A stretch of DNA of 64,000 nucleotides from Bacteroidales bacterium (GCA_031276035.1 JAISNV010000010.1:54142-118141), one strand, 5' to 3'. Shown: positions 29,742 to 40,017, counted from the stretch's first letter. The notes: generated by a model not told the origin, from the sequence alone. Numbers and translations: made by a program.

Positions 29742-30455
29742 TCATTTTTTCATTGCTTCGGTTTTTAAATCCTGAGGCATTTTCTCAATCGCATAGCGTA
29801 ATGCAGTACGTGGCATTACCGATTTTTTCGATATTACATAGTTAAAAACTTCTTTCTGATGAGCTTGGCTTGCTGCTTTTAACATCCATCCGTAACCTTT
29901 TTGTACCATATCGTCTTTATCAAGTAGGAGAATATCTGCAATTTCAAAAATATCATTCAAAAACATTCCTTTGCGGGCGGGAATAATTAATGTAACTGCA
30001 GAAGCCCTTTTTACAAATCTTTGGGGAGATTTTGCCCATTTCTTTAATTCGTTAATATATTCAGGATACATCATTATAAATGTTCCGATAGTATGATTGC
30101 ATAAAGTATCGCAATCCGCCCAATTATTTACATAATTTCTGACCCAATTTTCAAAAATTAAAAAATCGGAAGGTTCATACTTCTTATGTAAAGATTCTGT
30201 GAATATACAAGCAATAGCCGCTTCTTCAAAATACTTAGATTTCCAAAGTTCTTCACAAATTTCTAAGATTTCTTCCTTTGGTTTTTCTTTTATTTCTTTA
30301 AGAAATTCTTTACCTATCTTGTAAACATCAACAGTTTTTGTACCGTGAACTAAAGCCTCTTCACCTTTTTTGAAAAATTTGTTTGAAGCTTCACGCGTTT
30401 TTTCATCGGAACAATTTATCAATGTTTTACGGATTTCAGTTATTATTTTCTGCAT
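29742..30455 (-). CDS. DNA alkylation repair protein (AlkD/AlkC-like HEAT repeats)
   Basis: 237 residues, all-helical, with HEAT-like repeats. EILEICEELWKSKYFEEAAIACIF, NWADCDTLCNHTIGTF, SPQRFVKRASAVTLI and KDDMVQKGYGWMLKAA are typical of the AlkD family, which excises N3- and N7-alkylpurines without base flipping. The WADCD and KRASAV motifs, which line the DNA backbone site, are present. It is a single-gene unit. Confidence 0.85.
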   Translation of the reverse strand: MQKIITEIRKTLINCSDEKTREASNKFFKKGEEALVHGTKTVDVYKIGKEFLKEIKEKPKEEILEICEELWKSKYFEEAAIACIFTESLHKKYEPSDFLIFENWVRNYVNNWADCDTLCNHTIGTFIMMYPEYINELKKWAKSPQRFVKRASAVTLIIPARKGMFLNDIFEIADILLLDKDDMVQKGYGWMLKAASQAHQKEVFNYVISKKSVMPRTALRYAIEKMPQDLKTEAMKK

Positions 30456-30615
30456 ATTTAATTTGGTTTCTATCGGTTTAAATCGTACTAAAGGATAGTA
30501 ATCTCACGTACAGTATTAAAAATGAAAATATTTTCATGGGTATAAGCGTACCAATAAAATAAATTTTCAATCAAAAAGCAATATTGAAATTAAATGTTAA
30601 ACAATTAGCTCCTGC

Positions 30616-32142
30616 TTATTTAGATTCATATTCAAGCACTTTAAATATTTCGTAAAATTTATACTCATTTTTTAAACTGTAATTTGCATCCAACTCATTA
30701 TTTATATTATTATTCGGAAATGAAAAATTTGCTGCTGCATCTAAAAAAACTATATTATTATACTTTTTAAAATTAATCTCGCTGATATTGTTTATTCCAT
30801 AAATGTTTTCATTCTTTAAATCCGTGTCAATATTTGCATATATGTTTTTGGTGTTATAATCTTTAAACATTTCTATATCATAGTAATAAACAAAATTAAT
30901 AATAAAATGTTGAGGGCAAATTAATACAAGTGTATTTTCATTTTTTATTTCTTTTACTTTTTCAACTGTTTCCTTGACATTTCTTTTATTAGTAATATTG
31001 GGTTTGGTAGTTGCAATAAATAATACACAAATGATAATCGGTATTATATATCTGAATTTAGGATTCTCTATTAAATAATTGGCAGAAATGCTTAATACGA
31101 AACAAAAAGCTATGGATGCGGGCATTAAATACCTGTCTAAAAACATTGGAACAAAATATGAAATACCAAACATAAAAAAGAAAATAAATATAAACCAGAA
31201 GAACATTAATTGATAATTTAAATTAACTTGATTATATTGCTTGGATTTTTTTCGGATTATAAGCTTAATTATATATTTTATCAATGATATTATAAAGATT
31301 GAGATTACTATTATAGTCACAACTGGGGCATTAGAAAATTGCCATAGCATATTATATAAACTTTCGAATCCATTTGGAGTGCTAACCCATGTGCCATTTA
31401 CTGAAGAAGTAATAAGCCTGTAAAAAAATACAATTATGTTTGGGATATAGAATATTAGAATTATTCCGATACATATTGTTATTTGTCTCCAATATTTTAA
31501 AAATAATTTCCAATTAAATAATAAAAACAAAAATTGTGTTATTAGTATGAAGAATCCGAAATAATGAGAATATATTATAAGTATGTTTACAAGTAAAAGT
31601 ATTATTAAATTCTTATTAATTTTAATATTTAGTAGATTCTTACTTCCAGTATCTGTATTTAGTTTACATTCATTTATTACATTTAAGAAATAATACATTG
31701 ATAATACCGACAACATTCCTAAAAATGCATAAACTCTGGCTTCGTGAGCAAATAATATTTGATAATTTGAAAATATAAATATAATACTTGCATAAAGTGC
31801 AATTCGTTTATTTAGATGCTTAATTCCTAATTTATATATAAATAGGACAGTTATGCAGCTAAATATTAAGGATGGAAAACGAACGGAAAATTCAGAGATT
31901 CCAAAAATTTTAATCCAAAAATGTAATATTATTTCATATAAAGGCGGGTTGTTGCCACTTGATAGTAATTTTATTATTGATGCAATATCCATTTGTGCAT
32001 GGTAAACACTGAATGGTTCATCATTACCTAGAGAATTATAAGATAGGAATACTACTTTAACTAAAAAATTAATCAGGATTAATGCTGTTATAATAATCGT
32101 AGTCTCATATTTTTTTAATATTTTCATTAGATTCATTTTCAA
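30616..32142 (-). CDS. GT39/PMT-like membrane glycosyltransferase
   Basis: 508 residues with about ten hydrophobic segments. The first extracytoplasmic loop holds SLGNDEPFSVYHA, equivalent to the acidic DE catalytic motif of PMT/ArnT-type enzymes, and SGNNPPLYEIILHFWIKIFG, a family hallmark. It probably transfers a sugar from a polyprenyl-phosphate carrier to lipid or protein on the periplasmic side. The acceptor is unknown. A TACATTTG box lies at 32253 on the minus strand. Confidence 0.8.
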   Translation of the reverse strand: MKMNLMKILKKYETTIIITALILINFLVKVVFLSYNSLGNDEPFSVYHAQMDIASIIKLLSSGNNPPLYEIILHFWIKIFGISEFSVRFPSLIFSCITVLFIYKLGIKHLNKRIALYASIIFIFSNYQILFAHEARVYAFLGMLSVLSMYYFLNVINECKLNTDTGSKNLLNIKINKNLIILLLVNILIIYSHYFGFFILITQFLFLLFNWKLFLKYWRQITICIGIILIFYIPNIIVFFYRLITSSVNGTWVSTPNGFESLYNMLWQFSNAPVVTIIVISIFIISLIKYIIKLIIRKKSKQYNQVNLNYQLMFFWFIFIFFFMFGISYFVPMFLDRYLMPASIAFCFVLSISANYLIENPKFRYIIPIIICVLFIATTKPNITNKRNVKETVEKVKEIKNENTLVLICPQHFIINFVYYYDIEMFKDYNTKNIYANIDTDLKNENIYGINNISEINFKKYNNIVFLDAAANFSFPNNNINNELDANYSLKNEYKFYEIFKVLEYESK

Positions 32143-32706
32143 TGCAATTATGATTATTTGTTAGAATTATTTTTATATGTAAAACATCGTTTTCGAAGTT
32201 TTATAGCGTTGTGTAGATTTATATTCAAAATCTTTAGATTAATTAACATTTGCAAATGTACCTAAAATTTACCATATTGAATACTTTAATTGTCATTACG
32301 CATAATTGATTGTTATATGTAAATCTATTTTAATATTTCAAATTATTATTGAAAAATTATATCTTTTTTAATTCACTTGGTTTTAAACATTATTCTTCGT
32401 AATTACATAATGTTATGTATTCTTTATTTGCACATACTTTTTTATATCGACTGTAAAAAATAAAGTTTTTTGTTCATCAGAACAAGTCAATGATAATCAT
32501 TTTTGCTAACGATCAGGAATGGAGTATTTTGTAATTCAATACCAAATAGTACGATTGTAAGTTTTTTCGGATAATTTTCCGGAATTATAAATTTACGATA
32601 TTTATTTTTCTAAACCTGTTTGGAGTAGCTAATATTTTATCGAAAGGAGTCATTAATCTTATGGTTACAAAGCAGTTTGTTGTGTGAAATGTTTTTTTTA
32701 TATCTT
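32143..32706. other. Long gene-free AT-rich region
   Basis: About 560 bp without a credible gene. It holds a possible -7 box TACATTTG (32253-32260, minus) for the glycosyltransferase. A 16-bp inverted repeat TTGTTCatcaGAACAA at 32470-32485 could be an operator. Nothing else was recognised. Confidence 0.45.
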
Positions 32707-33132
32707 CTATTTAATAAATACGTTTGTTTCTATTTCTATGTCGCTTTTCAGCATAGACCATATAGGGCAGTATGTTGTTTCGGCCATTTTAATTATTTTC
32801 TCTATTTCTTCTTTAGTAATATCTTTTGATTTTATAAATATATCAAGAATTATTTTATTAAATCCGGTAGGATGTTCTGTCTTTCTAATTCCTGCTATTT
32901 TCACAGAATATTCTTCGATATTTTTTTGCATTTTTCTTAACATCGGCAATACGACTCCACTGATACAAGTTCCGAAACTTATTAAAAATAATTCTAACGG
33001 CATATATCCCTCGCCATTTCCCAAAGGAGGAATATAGTCGGTAATTATTTCCGGATTATTTCCTGTTTTTGTTTGAAATTTAAGTCCGTTATCTATCAAT
33101 TTGATTTCTGCATTTAAATAATTTTTTTCCAT
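32707..33132 (-). CDS. OsmC/Ohr family protein
   Basis: 141 residues. The two peroxidatic cysteines of the family are seen in FGTCISGVVLPML and TTYCPIW. The central helix and the ETNVFIK end match OsmC-like proteins, which reduce organic peroxides with thiols. It stands alone, with a long gap on the glycosyltransferase side and about 250 bp before phoR. Confidence 0.85.
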   Translation of the reverse strand: MEKNYLNAEIKLIDNGLKFQTKTGNNPEIITDYIPPLGNGEGYMPLELFLISFGTCISGVVLPMLRKMQKNIEEYSVKIAGIRKTEHPTGFNKIILDIFIKSKDITKEEIEKIIKMAETTYCPIWSMLKSDIEIETNVFIK

Positions 33133-33383
33133 AATCTTAATGTTATTATTATATTATTATAAATTATACTATCTGATAATATTGCTATTAACGTTTTTGC
33201 GACGTAGTATAATGCAAGATTTCAGCAAAATTTTCTGCGAAGATACAAAATTCCGGAATTCAAAACTTTAAACAGTTTTACAAATCAATGTTTTCTTTAG
33301 ATGTTACTGACTTAGTTACACACTGTGTTGTCTGTAAATATTTACAATATTCGGCATTCGTCTTTTTTGAATTCTTTGAATAA

Positions 33384-35105
33384 TTAATCGATTTTCAAAG
33401 TAAATAAAAATTCCAAACCTACTCCTTTTTTATTTTTAACGACAATTGAACCTTTGTGAAATGCGATTGCATTCTTAACAATGGATAATCCTAATCCGGA
33501 GCCGCCCGAATCACGGGTGCGACCTTCGGTTATTCTATAAAAACGTTCGAAAAGTCTATTCAAATGAGATTCATCGGAAATTCCTACTCCGTTGTCGGAA
33601 TAAGAAAAATAGTAAAATTGTTTATCTTGATTGTATTTTGTAATTGTTATTGTTACATTTTCTCCTGCATAACGAATAACATTATCGGTCAGATTGCGGA
33701 AGATAGAATAGATGAGGTTTTGATTTCCATTTATTATCAGGTTTTCCGGAATGTCCCATTCCATTTTTATTCCCTTTTCCCGTAAGGGTATTTGAAGGTC
33801 ATTTTTTAAATTGTTGAGCAACTCGTTTATATTGATTGGGGTAAGATTGAATGAATTTGGAGCTTCTTCCATTTTTGTGATTAAGCCCATATCCTGAATC
33901 AATTCTGATAATACAACGGATTGGTCATAAGCCTGTTGAATGAAATGATGCTCTTTTTCAGTGCTTAATTTTTTTCCTAAAACGGTTTCAAGATAAGCGC
34001 GAATACTTGTTACTGGAGTTCGCAATTCATGTGCTATGTTGCCGGTAATCTCTTGTTTTAGCTGTCTTACTTTTTCATGCTTAGTGGTGTCGTTCAGAAT
34101 AATTTCAAAGCTATTATCGTCGAAAATATTTACCCGTATAGTAAAGTGTTTTCCCTGTTTATTGATTTGTGTTTCGAAATATTTCTCTTCATTATTACAA
34201 ATAATGAAAGTTGAGACATCTTTAAAAGTGTCGTCCGAAAGAATTACAGATGGATCTATGCTTGTATTTCCAATGATTGTATTGAGATATTGCATAAAAA
34301 GGCCGTTATAATATTCGATTTTTTTATCGGCACTGAAAAAGCATAATCCCTCTTCGGAGGTATGAACATGTTGTAGTAATTTTTCTCTTTCAAGAGCTAT
34401 TGTTTTTTTGCTTTCCTGAAGATAATTGTAATCCCGAATGATTTTTGTTCCGATTTCGCCTAATTCGTCGTGAGGAAATTCTATAGTATTTTTTATAAAT
34501 TGGTCTTTGTTTTCAGACAGAGTGAAATCCCGTAATTTTTGTATTGATTTTCCAAATCTTCCGACAATAATATTGATAACAAATAATGTTACTAAAAAGA
34601 AAGCAATAATAAAGTATATAAACAGATTGTCCGGTTTAATAAATCGCTGTGTTTGAATGTCGTAAGGCAAGGCGGTGCGAATGTAATAATTGTTGAATTT
34701 TTTGGCGTAGTACAAATACTCTTTATTATTGGAAGCAGATGTACGAATATCTGTTCCTTTCCCTTTTTCATGCGCAATCATAATTTCCGGACGAACAGAG
34801 TGGTTTTCTAAATAAGAGATATTCTTAACATTATTATCGTAAAGCACATTTCCTTTTTTATCTATTATGGTGAGGCGTATATTTTGAGGAAGTAATCGGG
34901 TTATGCTATCTATGTTTTGCAGATTATTTCCGGTAGCCGATAACCCCGCATAGACAATTTCGGCGTAAGCGTCCAATTTTCCTTCTAATATTTCTGTTCT
35001 GGTTTTTCTTTCTTTTGCCTGTTCAAATATTACAATTCCTGCCGTAAACAGCGCGAATATGATAAAAATATAAAGAAATAATTTTTGTTTATAACTTAAT
35101 TTCAT
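33384..35105 (-). CDS. phoR: Phosphate regulon sensor histidine kinase PhoR
   Basis: 573 residues: an N-terminal membrane segment, a periplasmic sensor region of about 130 residues, a second membrane segment near residues 160-180, a PAS-like region, then HisKA with phospho-acceptor His in IAHELRTPVTSI and HATPase motifs NLTDNVIRYA, DNGVGI and GGSGLGLSIVKNA. It overlaps phoB by 4 bp. The large periplasmic part is typical of Bacteroidetes PhoR-type kinases. Assignment to phosphate sensing rests on the surrounding pst/phoU genes. Confidence 0.88.
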   Translation of the reverse strand: MKLSYKQKLFLYIFIIFALFTAGIVIFEQAKERKTRTEILEGKLDAYAEIVYAGLSATGNNLQNIDSITRLLPQNIRLTIIDKKGNVLYDNNVKNISYLENHSVRPEIMIAHEKGKGTDIRTSASNNKEYLYYAKKFNNYYIRTALPYDIQTQRFIKPDNLFIYFIIAFFLVTLFVINIIVGRFGKSIQKLRDFTLSENKDQFIKNTIEFPHDELGEIGTKIIRDYNYLQESKKTIALEREKLLQHVHTSEEGLCFFSADKKIEYYNGLFMQYLNTIIGNTSIDPSVILSDDTFKDVSTFIICNNEEKYFETQINKQGKHFTIRVNIFDDNSFEIILNDTTKHEKVRQLKQEITGNIAHELRTPVTSIRAYLETVLGKKLSTEKEHHFIQQAYDQSVVLSELIQDMGLITKMEEAPNSFNLTPININELLNNLKNDLQIPLREKGIKMEWDIPENLIINGNQNLIYSIFRNLTDNVIRYAGENVTITITKYNQDKQFYYFSYSDNGVGISDESHLNRLFERFYRITEGRTRDSGGSGLGLSIVKNAIAFHKGSIVVKNKKGVGLEFLFTLKID

Positions 35106-35788
35106 ATATTGGAAGGAGTAAATTTATAACCATATCCGGGTCGATTAACAATGATGGAAGCATATTTCCCCATTTTTTTTCTTAAACGGGTAATGTGTAC
35201 ATCTACAGTTCTTTCAGTAATATAAGGAAAATCTTGCCAAACAGTATCAATAATATTTTCGCGTGAAAAAATTTTATCGGGTTTCTTAGCAAGCAAAATT
35301 AAAATTTCAAACTCGGTTTTGGTGAGCGTAACAGGTATTTGATTAATAATAAGCTCTTTTGCCATAATATCAATGATAATATCATCAAAAATGATTTTAT
35401 TATCATTAGTATTTTGTTCTGTAGCATCTATTCTTTTTATAACGGCTTTTATGCGGGCAATTACTTCCTTTATGGAAAACGGTTTGGAAATGTAATCATC
35501 AGCTCCTACGGAAAATCCGGTAAGCATATCGTTTTCAGTATCTTTGGCTGTTAGGAAAATAATAGGAATCTGATTGTTGTCTTTGCGTAGTTTTTCCGCC
35601 ATTTTATAGCCCGATATTCCACCCATCATAACATCAAGTAAGATGAGCGTATGTTCCGAGGATATTTTCTTCAAAGCTTCTTCTGCCGAATAGGCACATT
35701 CAACCTGATAACCTTCGTTAATTAAATTAAATTCGAGGATTTCGCAAATATTTCGGTCGTCATCGACAATAAGGATTTTATGTTGCAT
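35102..35788 (-). CDS. phoB: Phosphate regulon response regulator PhoB
   Basis: 228 residues of the OmpR/PhoB class. The receiver has DDD near the N-terminus, phospho-acceptor D in LILLDVMMGG and K in YISKPFS. The winged-helix output ends with ITERTVDVHITRLRKKMGKYASIIVNRPGYGYKF, the classic recognition helix and wing. It should bind the TTAACA-type repeats upstream of pstS and the porin. Confidence 0.9.
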   Translation of the reverse strand: MQHKILIVDDDRNICEILEFNLINEGYQVECAYSAEEALKKISSEHTLILLDVMMGGISGYKMAEKLRKDNNQIPIIFLTAKDTENDMLTGFSVGADDYISKPFSIKEVIARIKAVIKRIDATEQNTNDNKIIFDDIIIDIMAKELIINQIPVTLTKTEFEILILLAKKPDKIFSRENIIDTVWQDFPYITERTVDVHITRLRKKMGKYASIIVNRPGYGYKFTPSNI

Positions 35789-35804
35789 CCACTAAATATT
35801 TTTA

Positions 35805-35812
35805 CAAAAGTA
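35805..35812 (-). promoter_or_regulatory. Putative -7 box upstream of phoB
   Basis: TACTTTTG on the minus strand, 17 bp upstream of the phoB ATG, suggesting a second promoter inside the pst-pho run. Confidence 0.4.
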
Positions 35813-35846
35813 AACAAATAATCAATTCTGAAGAGATTTAGCTTCT

Positions 35847-36524
35847 CTATTTTCGTAAGTTCTTTTTATTGTTATGCTTTAATACTTTTGCATCTACATA
35901 AAAAACGATTTCTTCTACAATATTACTGCAATGATCTCCTATGCGTTCTAATTTTCTTACTAAAAGAATGATTTTCAACCCGCAATGTATGTATGCGGGG
36001 TTTTCCTGCAAATATTTTGTGAGAATGACGATAGAATTGCGGTAAATTTCATCGATGTCTTCATCTTTTGCCAATATTTTCCCTGCGATTTTTGTGTTTT
36101 CCGATTCAAGAGCTACGAAACAATCAGACAGCATTGAGAGCAATATATCGAATGCTTTTTCGATTTGTAATTCTTCAAATATGGAAATATCGATTTTATT
36201 ACAGTCGTCGTCAATAACATGACGGGCTATTCCTGCGGCAAAATCGCCTATGCGTTCCAAGGTGCTGTTTATTTTCATAAGAGATAATATCAATCTCAAA
36301 TCTATTGCTACGGGGTTGTAAAGTGCAATGTAATTTTCACAATCACTATCTATTTTTAGCTCAAAAACATCTACTCTTTTTTCGCGACTGACAATTTCTC
36401 TTGCTAATTCAATATCGCTATTCAAGAATGCCTGTTTCGATTTTTCAAGTTGCGATAAAACTAATTGCCACATTTGATTAATCTCTTCCCTAAGAGATTG
36501 TAATTCTTGTTCAGTATGTTTCAT
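35847..36524 (-). CDS. phoU: Phosphate signalling protein PhoU
   Basis: 225 residues, all-alpha, with two PhoU repeats: EREIVSREKRVDVFELKID and AGKILAKDEDIDEIYR, each carrying the E/D-rich metal-binding helix, and ALESENTK and ERIGDFA/ERIGDHC repeats. It mediates inhibition of PhoR by the Pst transporter. The start overlaps the mgsA stop by 4 bp. Confidence 0.92.
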   Translation of the reverse strand: MKHTEQELQSLREEINQMWQLVLSQLEKSKQAFLNSDIELAREIVSREKRVDVFELKIDSDCENYIALYNPVAIDLRLILSLMKINSTLERIGDFAAGIARHVIDDDCNKIDISIFEELQIEKAFDILLSMLSDCFVALESENTKIAGKILAKDEDIDEIYRNSIVILTKYLQENPAYIHCGLKIILLVRKLERIGDHCSNIVEEIVFYVDAKVLKHNNKKNLRK

Positions 36525-36991
36525 GATAATTTACGATTTTTGTAGTTGTCAAAATCAGGAAGGATCGGAGAATATTTTGTGTCTAACAAATGTGATGAGA
36601 TTATAAAATCTGCGGCGGATCTTGAGCATGCGTAAACTATATTGTATAAAGTAGCAATTCTAAGCAAAGCCTTTACATCTACATCGTGCGGTTGCGGTTC
36701 CATGGCATCCCAAAAGAAAATAAGGATATCCACATCACCGTCGCAAATCAAAGCTCCTAATTGTTGGTCGCCTCCTAAAGGTCCTGATTTAAGTTTTTCT
36801 ATATTGAAAGTTTTTGTTTTACCATTATCTTTCAATTTTTGATGTAAAACATTTTCAACGAAGTTTCCTGTTGTGCCGGTACATATCAATTTATGTTGAA
36901 TTAATTCTTCCCAATTCCATTCAACCCATTCAATAAGGTCTTTTTTGCAATTGTCGTGGGCAACTAATGCTATGTTTTTGTGTTTGTTCAT
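36521..36991 (-). CDS. mgsA: Methylglyoxal synthase
   Basis: 156 residues with the family signatures IALVAHDNCKKDLIEW, TGTTG phosphate-binding loop, SGPLGGDQQLGA, the catalytic Asp region DVDILIFFWDAMEPQPHDVDVKALLR and NIVYACSRSAADF. It converts dihydroxyacetone phosphate to methylglyoxal and free phosphate, and enzymes of this family are inhibited by phosphate. It sits between pstB and phoU, overlapping phoU, which ties it to the phosphate regulon. Confidence 0.93.
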   Translation of the reverse strand: MNKHKNIALVAHDNCKKDLIEWVEWNWEELIQHKLICTGTTGNFVENVLHQKLKDNGKTKTFNIEKLKSGPLGGDQQLGALICDGDVDILIFFWDAMEPQPHDVDVKALLRIATLYNIVYACSRSAADFIISSHLLDTKYSPILPDFDNYKNRKLS

Positions 36992-37114
36992 ATGTAAATG
37001 ATTGAAAAATTAAATTTTTATAATTATGGATATATTGATCTTATTTACTTTTTTTAATTTTGATATACATGAATATTTTATATTATGTTTTTTCAATTTT
37101 CCTTTATTCATTGC

Positions 37115-37861
37115 CTAACCAAATCTTCCTGTGATATAATTTTGTGTTTGTTCTTGATCGGGATTTAAGAACATTTTTTTTGTATCGCTGTATTCGATTA
37201 ATTCGCCGAGCATAAAAAATCCCGTTTTATCGCTGACTCTTGCTGCTTGTTGCATGTTATGCGTTACAATAACAATGGTGTATTCCTTTTTTAAATCGTG
37301 TATCAATTCTTCTATTTTTGAAGTTGAAATCGGATCCAATGCCGATGCGGGTTCGTCCATCAATAAAATAGAAGGAGATACTGCTAATGCACGGGCTATA
37401 CACAGTCTTTGCTGCTGTCCGCCGGATAATTCGAAAGCCGATTTTTTCAGCTTGTCTTTGACTTCATCCCAAAGAGCTGCTGCTTTGAGCGATTCTTCTA
37501 CTCGTTGCGTTATGTATTTTTTGTCTCCCATATTATTGACGTGAAGCCCATAGGACACATTCTCAAAAATGGTTTTCGGAAACGGGTTTGGTTTCTGGAA
37601 AACCATTCCTACATTTTTTCTCAATTGATCAACCTGCACGGATTTATTGTAAATATTTTCACCGTCAATCAAGCATTCTCCGGTTAGGCTGATATTACTA
37701 ATCAGGTCATTCATTCGGTTGAACAATCGCAGAAAGGTCGATTTTCCGCAACCGGATGGACCGATAAAGGCTGTAACGGTGTTGGCTTGCATTTTCATGT
37801 TGATGTTTTTCAAAGCGTGAAAATTACCATAATAAAAATTAATATCTTTTGCTTGAATCAT
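37115..37861 (-). CDS. pstB: Phosphate ABC transporter ATP-binding protein PstB
   Basis: 248 residues. Walker [11 protein letters not shown]-loop VFQKPNPFP (PstB-specific), signature [15 protein letters not shown], Walker [12 protein letters not shown] and H-loop VTHN. It energises the PstSCAB importer at the inner membrane. It starts 6 bp after the pstA stop. Confidence 0.95.
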   Translation of the reverse strand: MIQAKDINFYYGNFHALKNINMKMQANTVTAFIGPSGCGKSTFLRLFNRMNDLISNISLTGECLIDGENIYNKSVQVDQLRKNVGMVFQKPNPFPKTIFENVSYGLHVNNMGDKKYITQRVEESLKAAALWDEVKDKLKKSAFELSGGQQQRLCIARALAVSPSILLMDEPASALDPISTSKIEELIHDLKKEYTIVIVTHNMQQAARVSDKTGFFMLGELIEYSDTKKMFLNPDQEQTQNYITGRFG

Positions 37862-37867
37862 GTTAAA

Positions 37868-38722
37868 TTAATTTGTTTTTGTTTTCTTTCCGAAATAACG
37901 TCTGAAGAATGCTGCAAGTAAATTCATTAGTAAAACGATTATAATTAATACTAAAGCCGTTCCGTAAGCTATTGGTCGGGATGCTTCAATATCGGTTCCG
38001 CTGGTTGCAATTACATATAAATGATAAGGCAAAGCCATTACTTGATCGAAAATACTGTTTGGCAGTTTAGGTAAAAAATAGGCGGCAACTGTGAAAAGAA
38101 TAGGAGCCGTTTCTCCGGATACCCTGCCTATAGACAATACTAAACCGGTAAGTATATTGGGTGCTGCTGCAGGTAAAACAATCTTGCGGACGGTCTGAAG
38201 TTTTGTTGCTCCCAAAGCATAACTCCCAGTTCGATATGAATCTGGGACAGCTTTTAGCGCTTCTTCCGTAATACGAATAATCAGAGGTAAAATTAACAAA
38301 CCTAAAGTTAGGGAGCCCGCAAGAATTGAGTCTCCGAATCCTAATGTGTTTACAAACAATGCCATTCCGAATAGTCCGAATACTATGGACGGAATACCGC
38401 TAAGGTTATTGGTCATCACTCTGATAAATTTGATAACCAATCCGTTTCCCGCATATTCGTTAGTGTAAATTGCAGACATTATTCCTAACGGAAATGCAAA
38501 TAAAATACTTCCGGCAATCAGGCACAATGTTCCGATAATTGCAGGAAATATTCCGCCTGCCGTCATTCCTTCCGATGGAGCTGTAGTGAGGAATTCCCAA
38601 CTGATAATGCCAATTCCGTTGTAAATGATAAACCCCAGTATCCAAAATAAAATACCTACTACAAAAATGCCGAGAACTCTGAAAATAGCGAATGCTATAT
38701 TTTGGGTTATTTTTCTATTCAT
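37868..38722 (-). CDS. pstA: Phosphate ABC transporter permease PstA
   Basis: 284 residues with six predicted membrane helices. The EAA-type loop is EALKAVPDSYRTGSYALGATKLQTVRKIVLPAA, and the PstA phrase LSGIPSIVFGLFGMALFV is present. It pairs with PstC and lies 5 bp after it. Confidence 0.94.
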   Translation of the reverse strand: MNRKITQNIAFAIFRVLGIFVVGILFWILGFIIYNGIGIISWEFLTTAPSEGMTAGGIFPAIIGTLCLIAGSILFAFPLGIMSAIYTNEYAGNGLVIKFIRVMTNNLSGIPSIVFGLFGMALFVNTLGFGDSILAGSLTLGLLILPLIIRITEEALKAVPDSYRTGSYALGATKLQTVRKIVLPAAAPNILTGLVLSIGRVSGETAPILFTVAAYFLPKLPNSIFDQVMALPYHLYVIATSGTDIEASRPIAYGTALVLIIIVLLMNLLAAFFRRYFGKKTKTN

Positions 38723-38727
38723 CAGTC

Positions 38728-40017
38728 TTATAATCCTTTATTTGGTTGTTTTTTAGAAATAGTCTCGGCTGTAATACTAATTATCAACGTAATGACAAAT
38801 AAAATACAACCTAACATAAATAGTGATTGATAATGAGTTCCGCCAACCGGAGCTTCTCCCAATTCTGCGGCAATAGTGGCGGGAATAGTTCTAACAGGTT
38901 GAAAAAGTGAATTTGGAATTACAGCGGCATTTCCCGTAACCATAAGCACCGCCATAGTTTCGCCTATTGCCCTCCCGATTCCTAAAACCACTGCGGCTGA
39001 GATACCGGAGATGGAATGCGGAATAACAACTTTATATATGGTTTGCCAACGTGTTGCTCCCAAGGCCAAACTTCCTTCCCGCAGGGTTCGCGGTGTATTT
39101 CGCATTGCATCTTCCGCAACGCTTATAATGGTCGGTAATGCCATTATGGCTAATATCAAACTGCCGGCAAAAGCAGTTTCGCCTACAGGAAGTTTGAATG
39201 TTTTTTGAATCAAAGGTACAAGTACTACCAATCCGAAAAATCCATATACTACCGACGGTATTCCCGCCAATAATTCTATGCTTGGTTTTAATAATTTTCT
39301 GGTGCGCTCTTCAGCTAATTCCGAAAGATAAATTGCTACGCCCAAACCTAAAGGCAAAGCAATAATTATGGCAAAAATACTTACCCATAATGTTCCCATA
39401 ATTAATGGAAGAACACCAAATTGAGCAGCAGGAGTAGCAGTAGGTATCCATTCTTTACCTAAAAAGAAATCGGCAGGAGTTATATGAGTTGATGATAGCG
39501 TTTTAACATCATTGTTTTCGGGAAGATATTTTTCGGGAAGAAAGGCTATGATATTTGGATTTTCCGAAATTACTTCACCTAATTTTTCCGGAAGCAGATC
39601 ATAATTTTCTCCCAACTCCTCGTCGGAATAAAGATTGAATATGTCGTCAAAACGGAATATCATAATTTCTAATGGAAAATTAAGAGTTGAGGATTGAAAA
39701 TTATTTTCGCCTTCTGTTTTCAACTCTCCATTTTCAATGTTCCATTCTGTGATTTCACCGTCAAAGATTTGTTTTATTTGTTGCGATGTCAGAGTTTCAA
39801 TAGGATTTGATGCATTTACACAAAGCATATATCCTTTTTCTACTGTCGGACTTTTAAATAAACCAAAACCTTCTTTGAATAAAAATAGGACAATTAATAA
39901 TATTATAATGCTTGTAATAGCTCCGCTTGCAGTTAAAATACTTTCAACAATACACTCTATAAATTTTTTGAATGGAGAATGGAGAGTTGAGAATTGAAAA
40001 TTTCTTTTTTGTTTCAT
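38728..40017 (-). CDS. pstC: Phosphate permease PstC with a PstS-like periplasmic loop
   Basis: 429 residues, well over the usual 300. The permease core (about 200-429) has the EAA loop DAMRNTPRTLREGSLALGATRWQT and the GIPSVVYGFFGLVVL phrase. Between helix 1 (33-48) and the core lies a loop of about 130 residues. It resembles part of PstS: ETLTSQQIKQIFDGEITEW (74-92) compares with LTREQLEDIFTGKITNW in PstS. Residues 6-16 (NFQFSTLHSPF) and 106-116 (NFQSSTLNFPL) are encoded by two copies of the same DNA repeat. The loop may help capture phosphate. Confidence 0.9.
   Translation of the reverse strand: MKQKRNFQFSTLHSPFKKFIECIVESILTASGAITSIIILLIVLFLFKEGFGLFKSPTVEKGYMLCVNASNPIETLTSQQIKQIFDGEITEWNIENGELKTEGENNFQSSTLNFPLEIMIFRFDDIFNLYSDEELGENYDLLPEKLGEVISENPNIIAFLPEKYLPENNDVKTLSSTHITPADFFLGKEWIPTATPAAQFGVLPLIMGTLWVSIFAIIIALPLGLGVAIYLSELAEERTRKLLKPSIELLAGIPSVVYGFFGLVVLVPLIQKTFKLPVGETAFAGSLILAIMALPTIISVAEDAMRNTPRTLREGSLALGATRWQTIYKVVIPHSISGISAAVVLGIGRAIGETMAVLMVTGNAAVIPNSLFQPVRTIPATIAAELGEAPVGGTHYQSLFMLGCILFVITLIISITAETISKKQPNKGL
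39671..39746. repeat. Inverted-repeat unit inserted in frame in pstC
   Basis: Ends AATGGAAAATT and AATGTTCCATT are inverted (10 of 11 match). Inside, AGAGTTGA and CAACTCTC copies face each other. It encodes residues 91-116 of PstC and keeps the frame. A related unit lies at 39971-40090. Confidence 0.65.
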
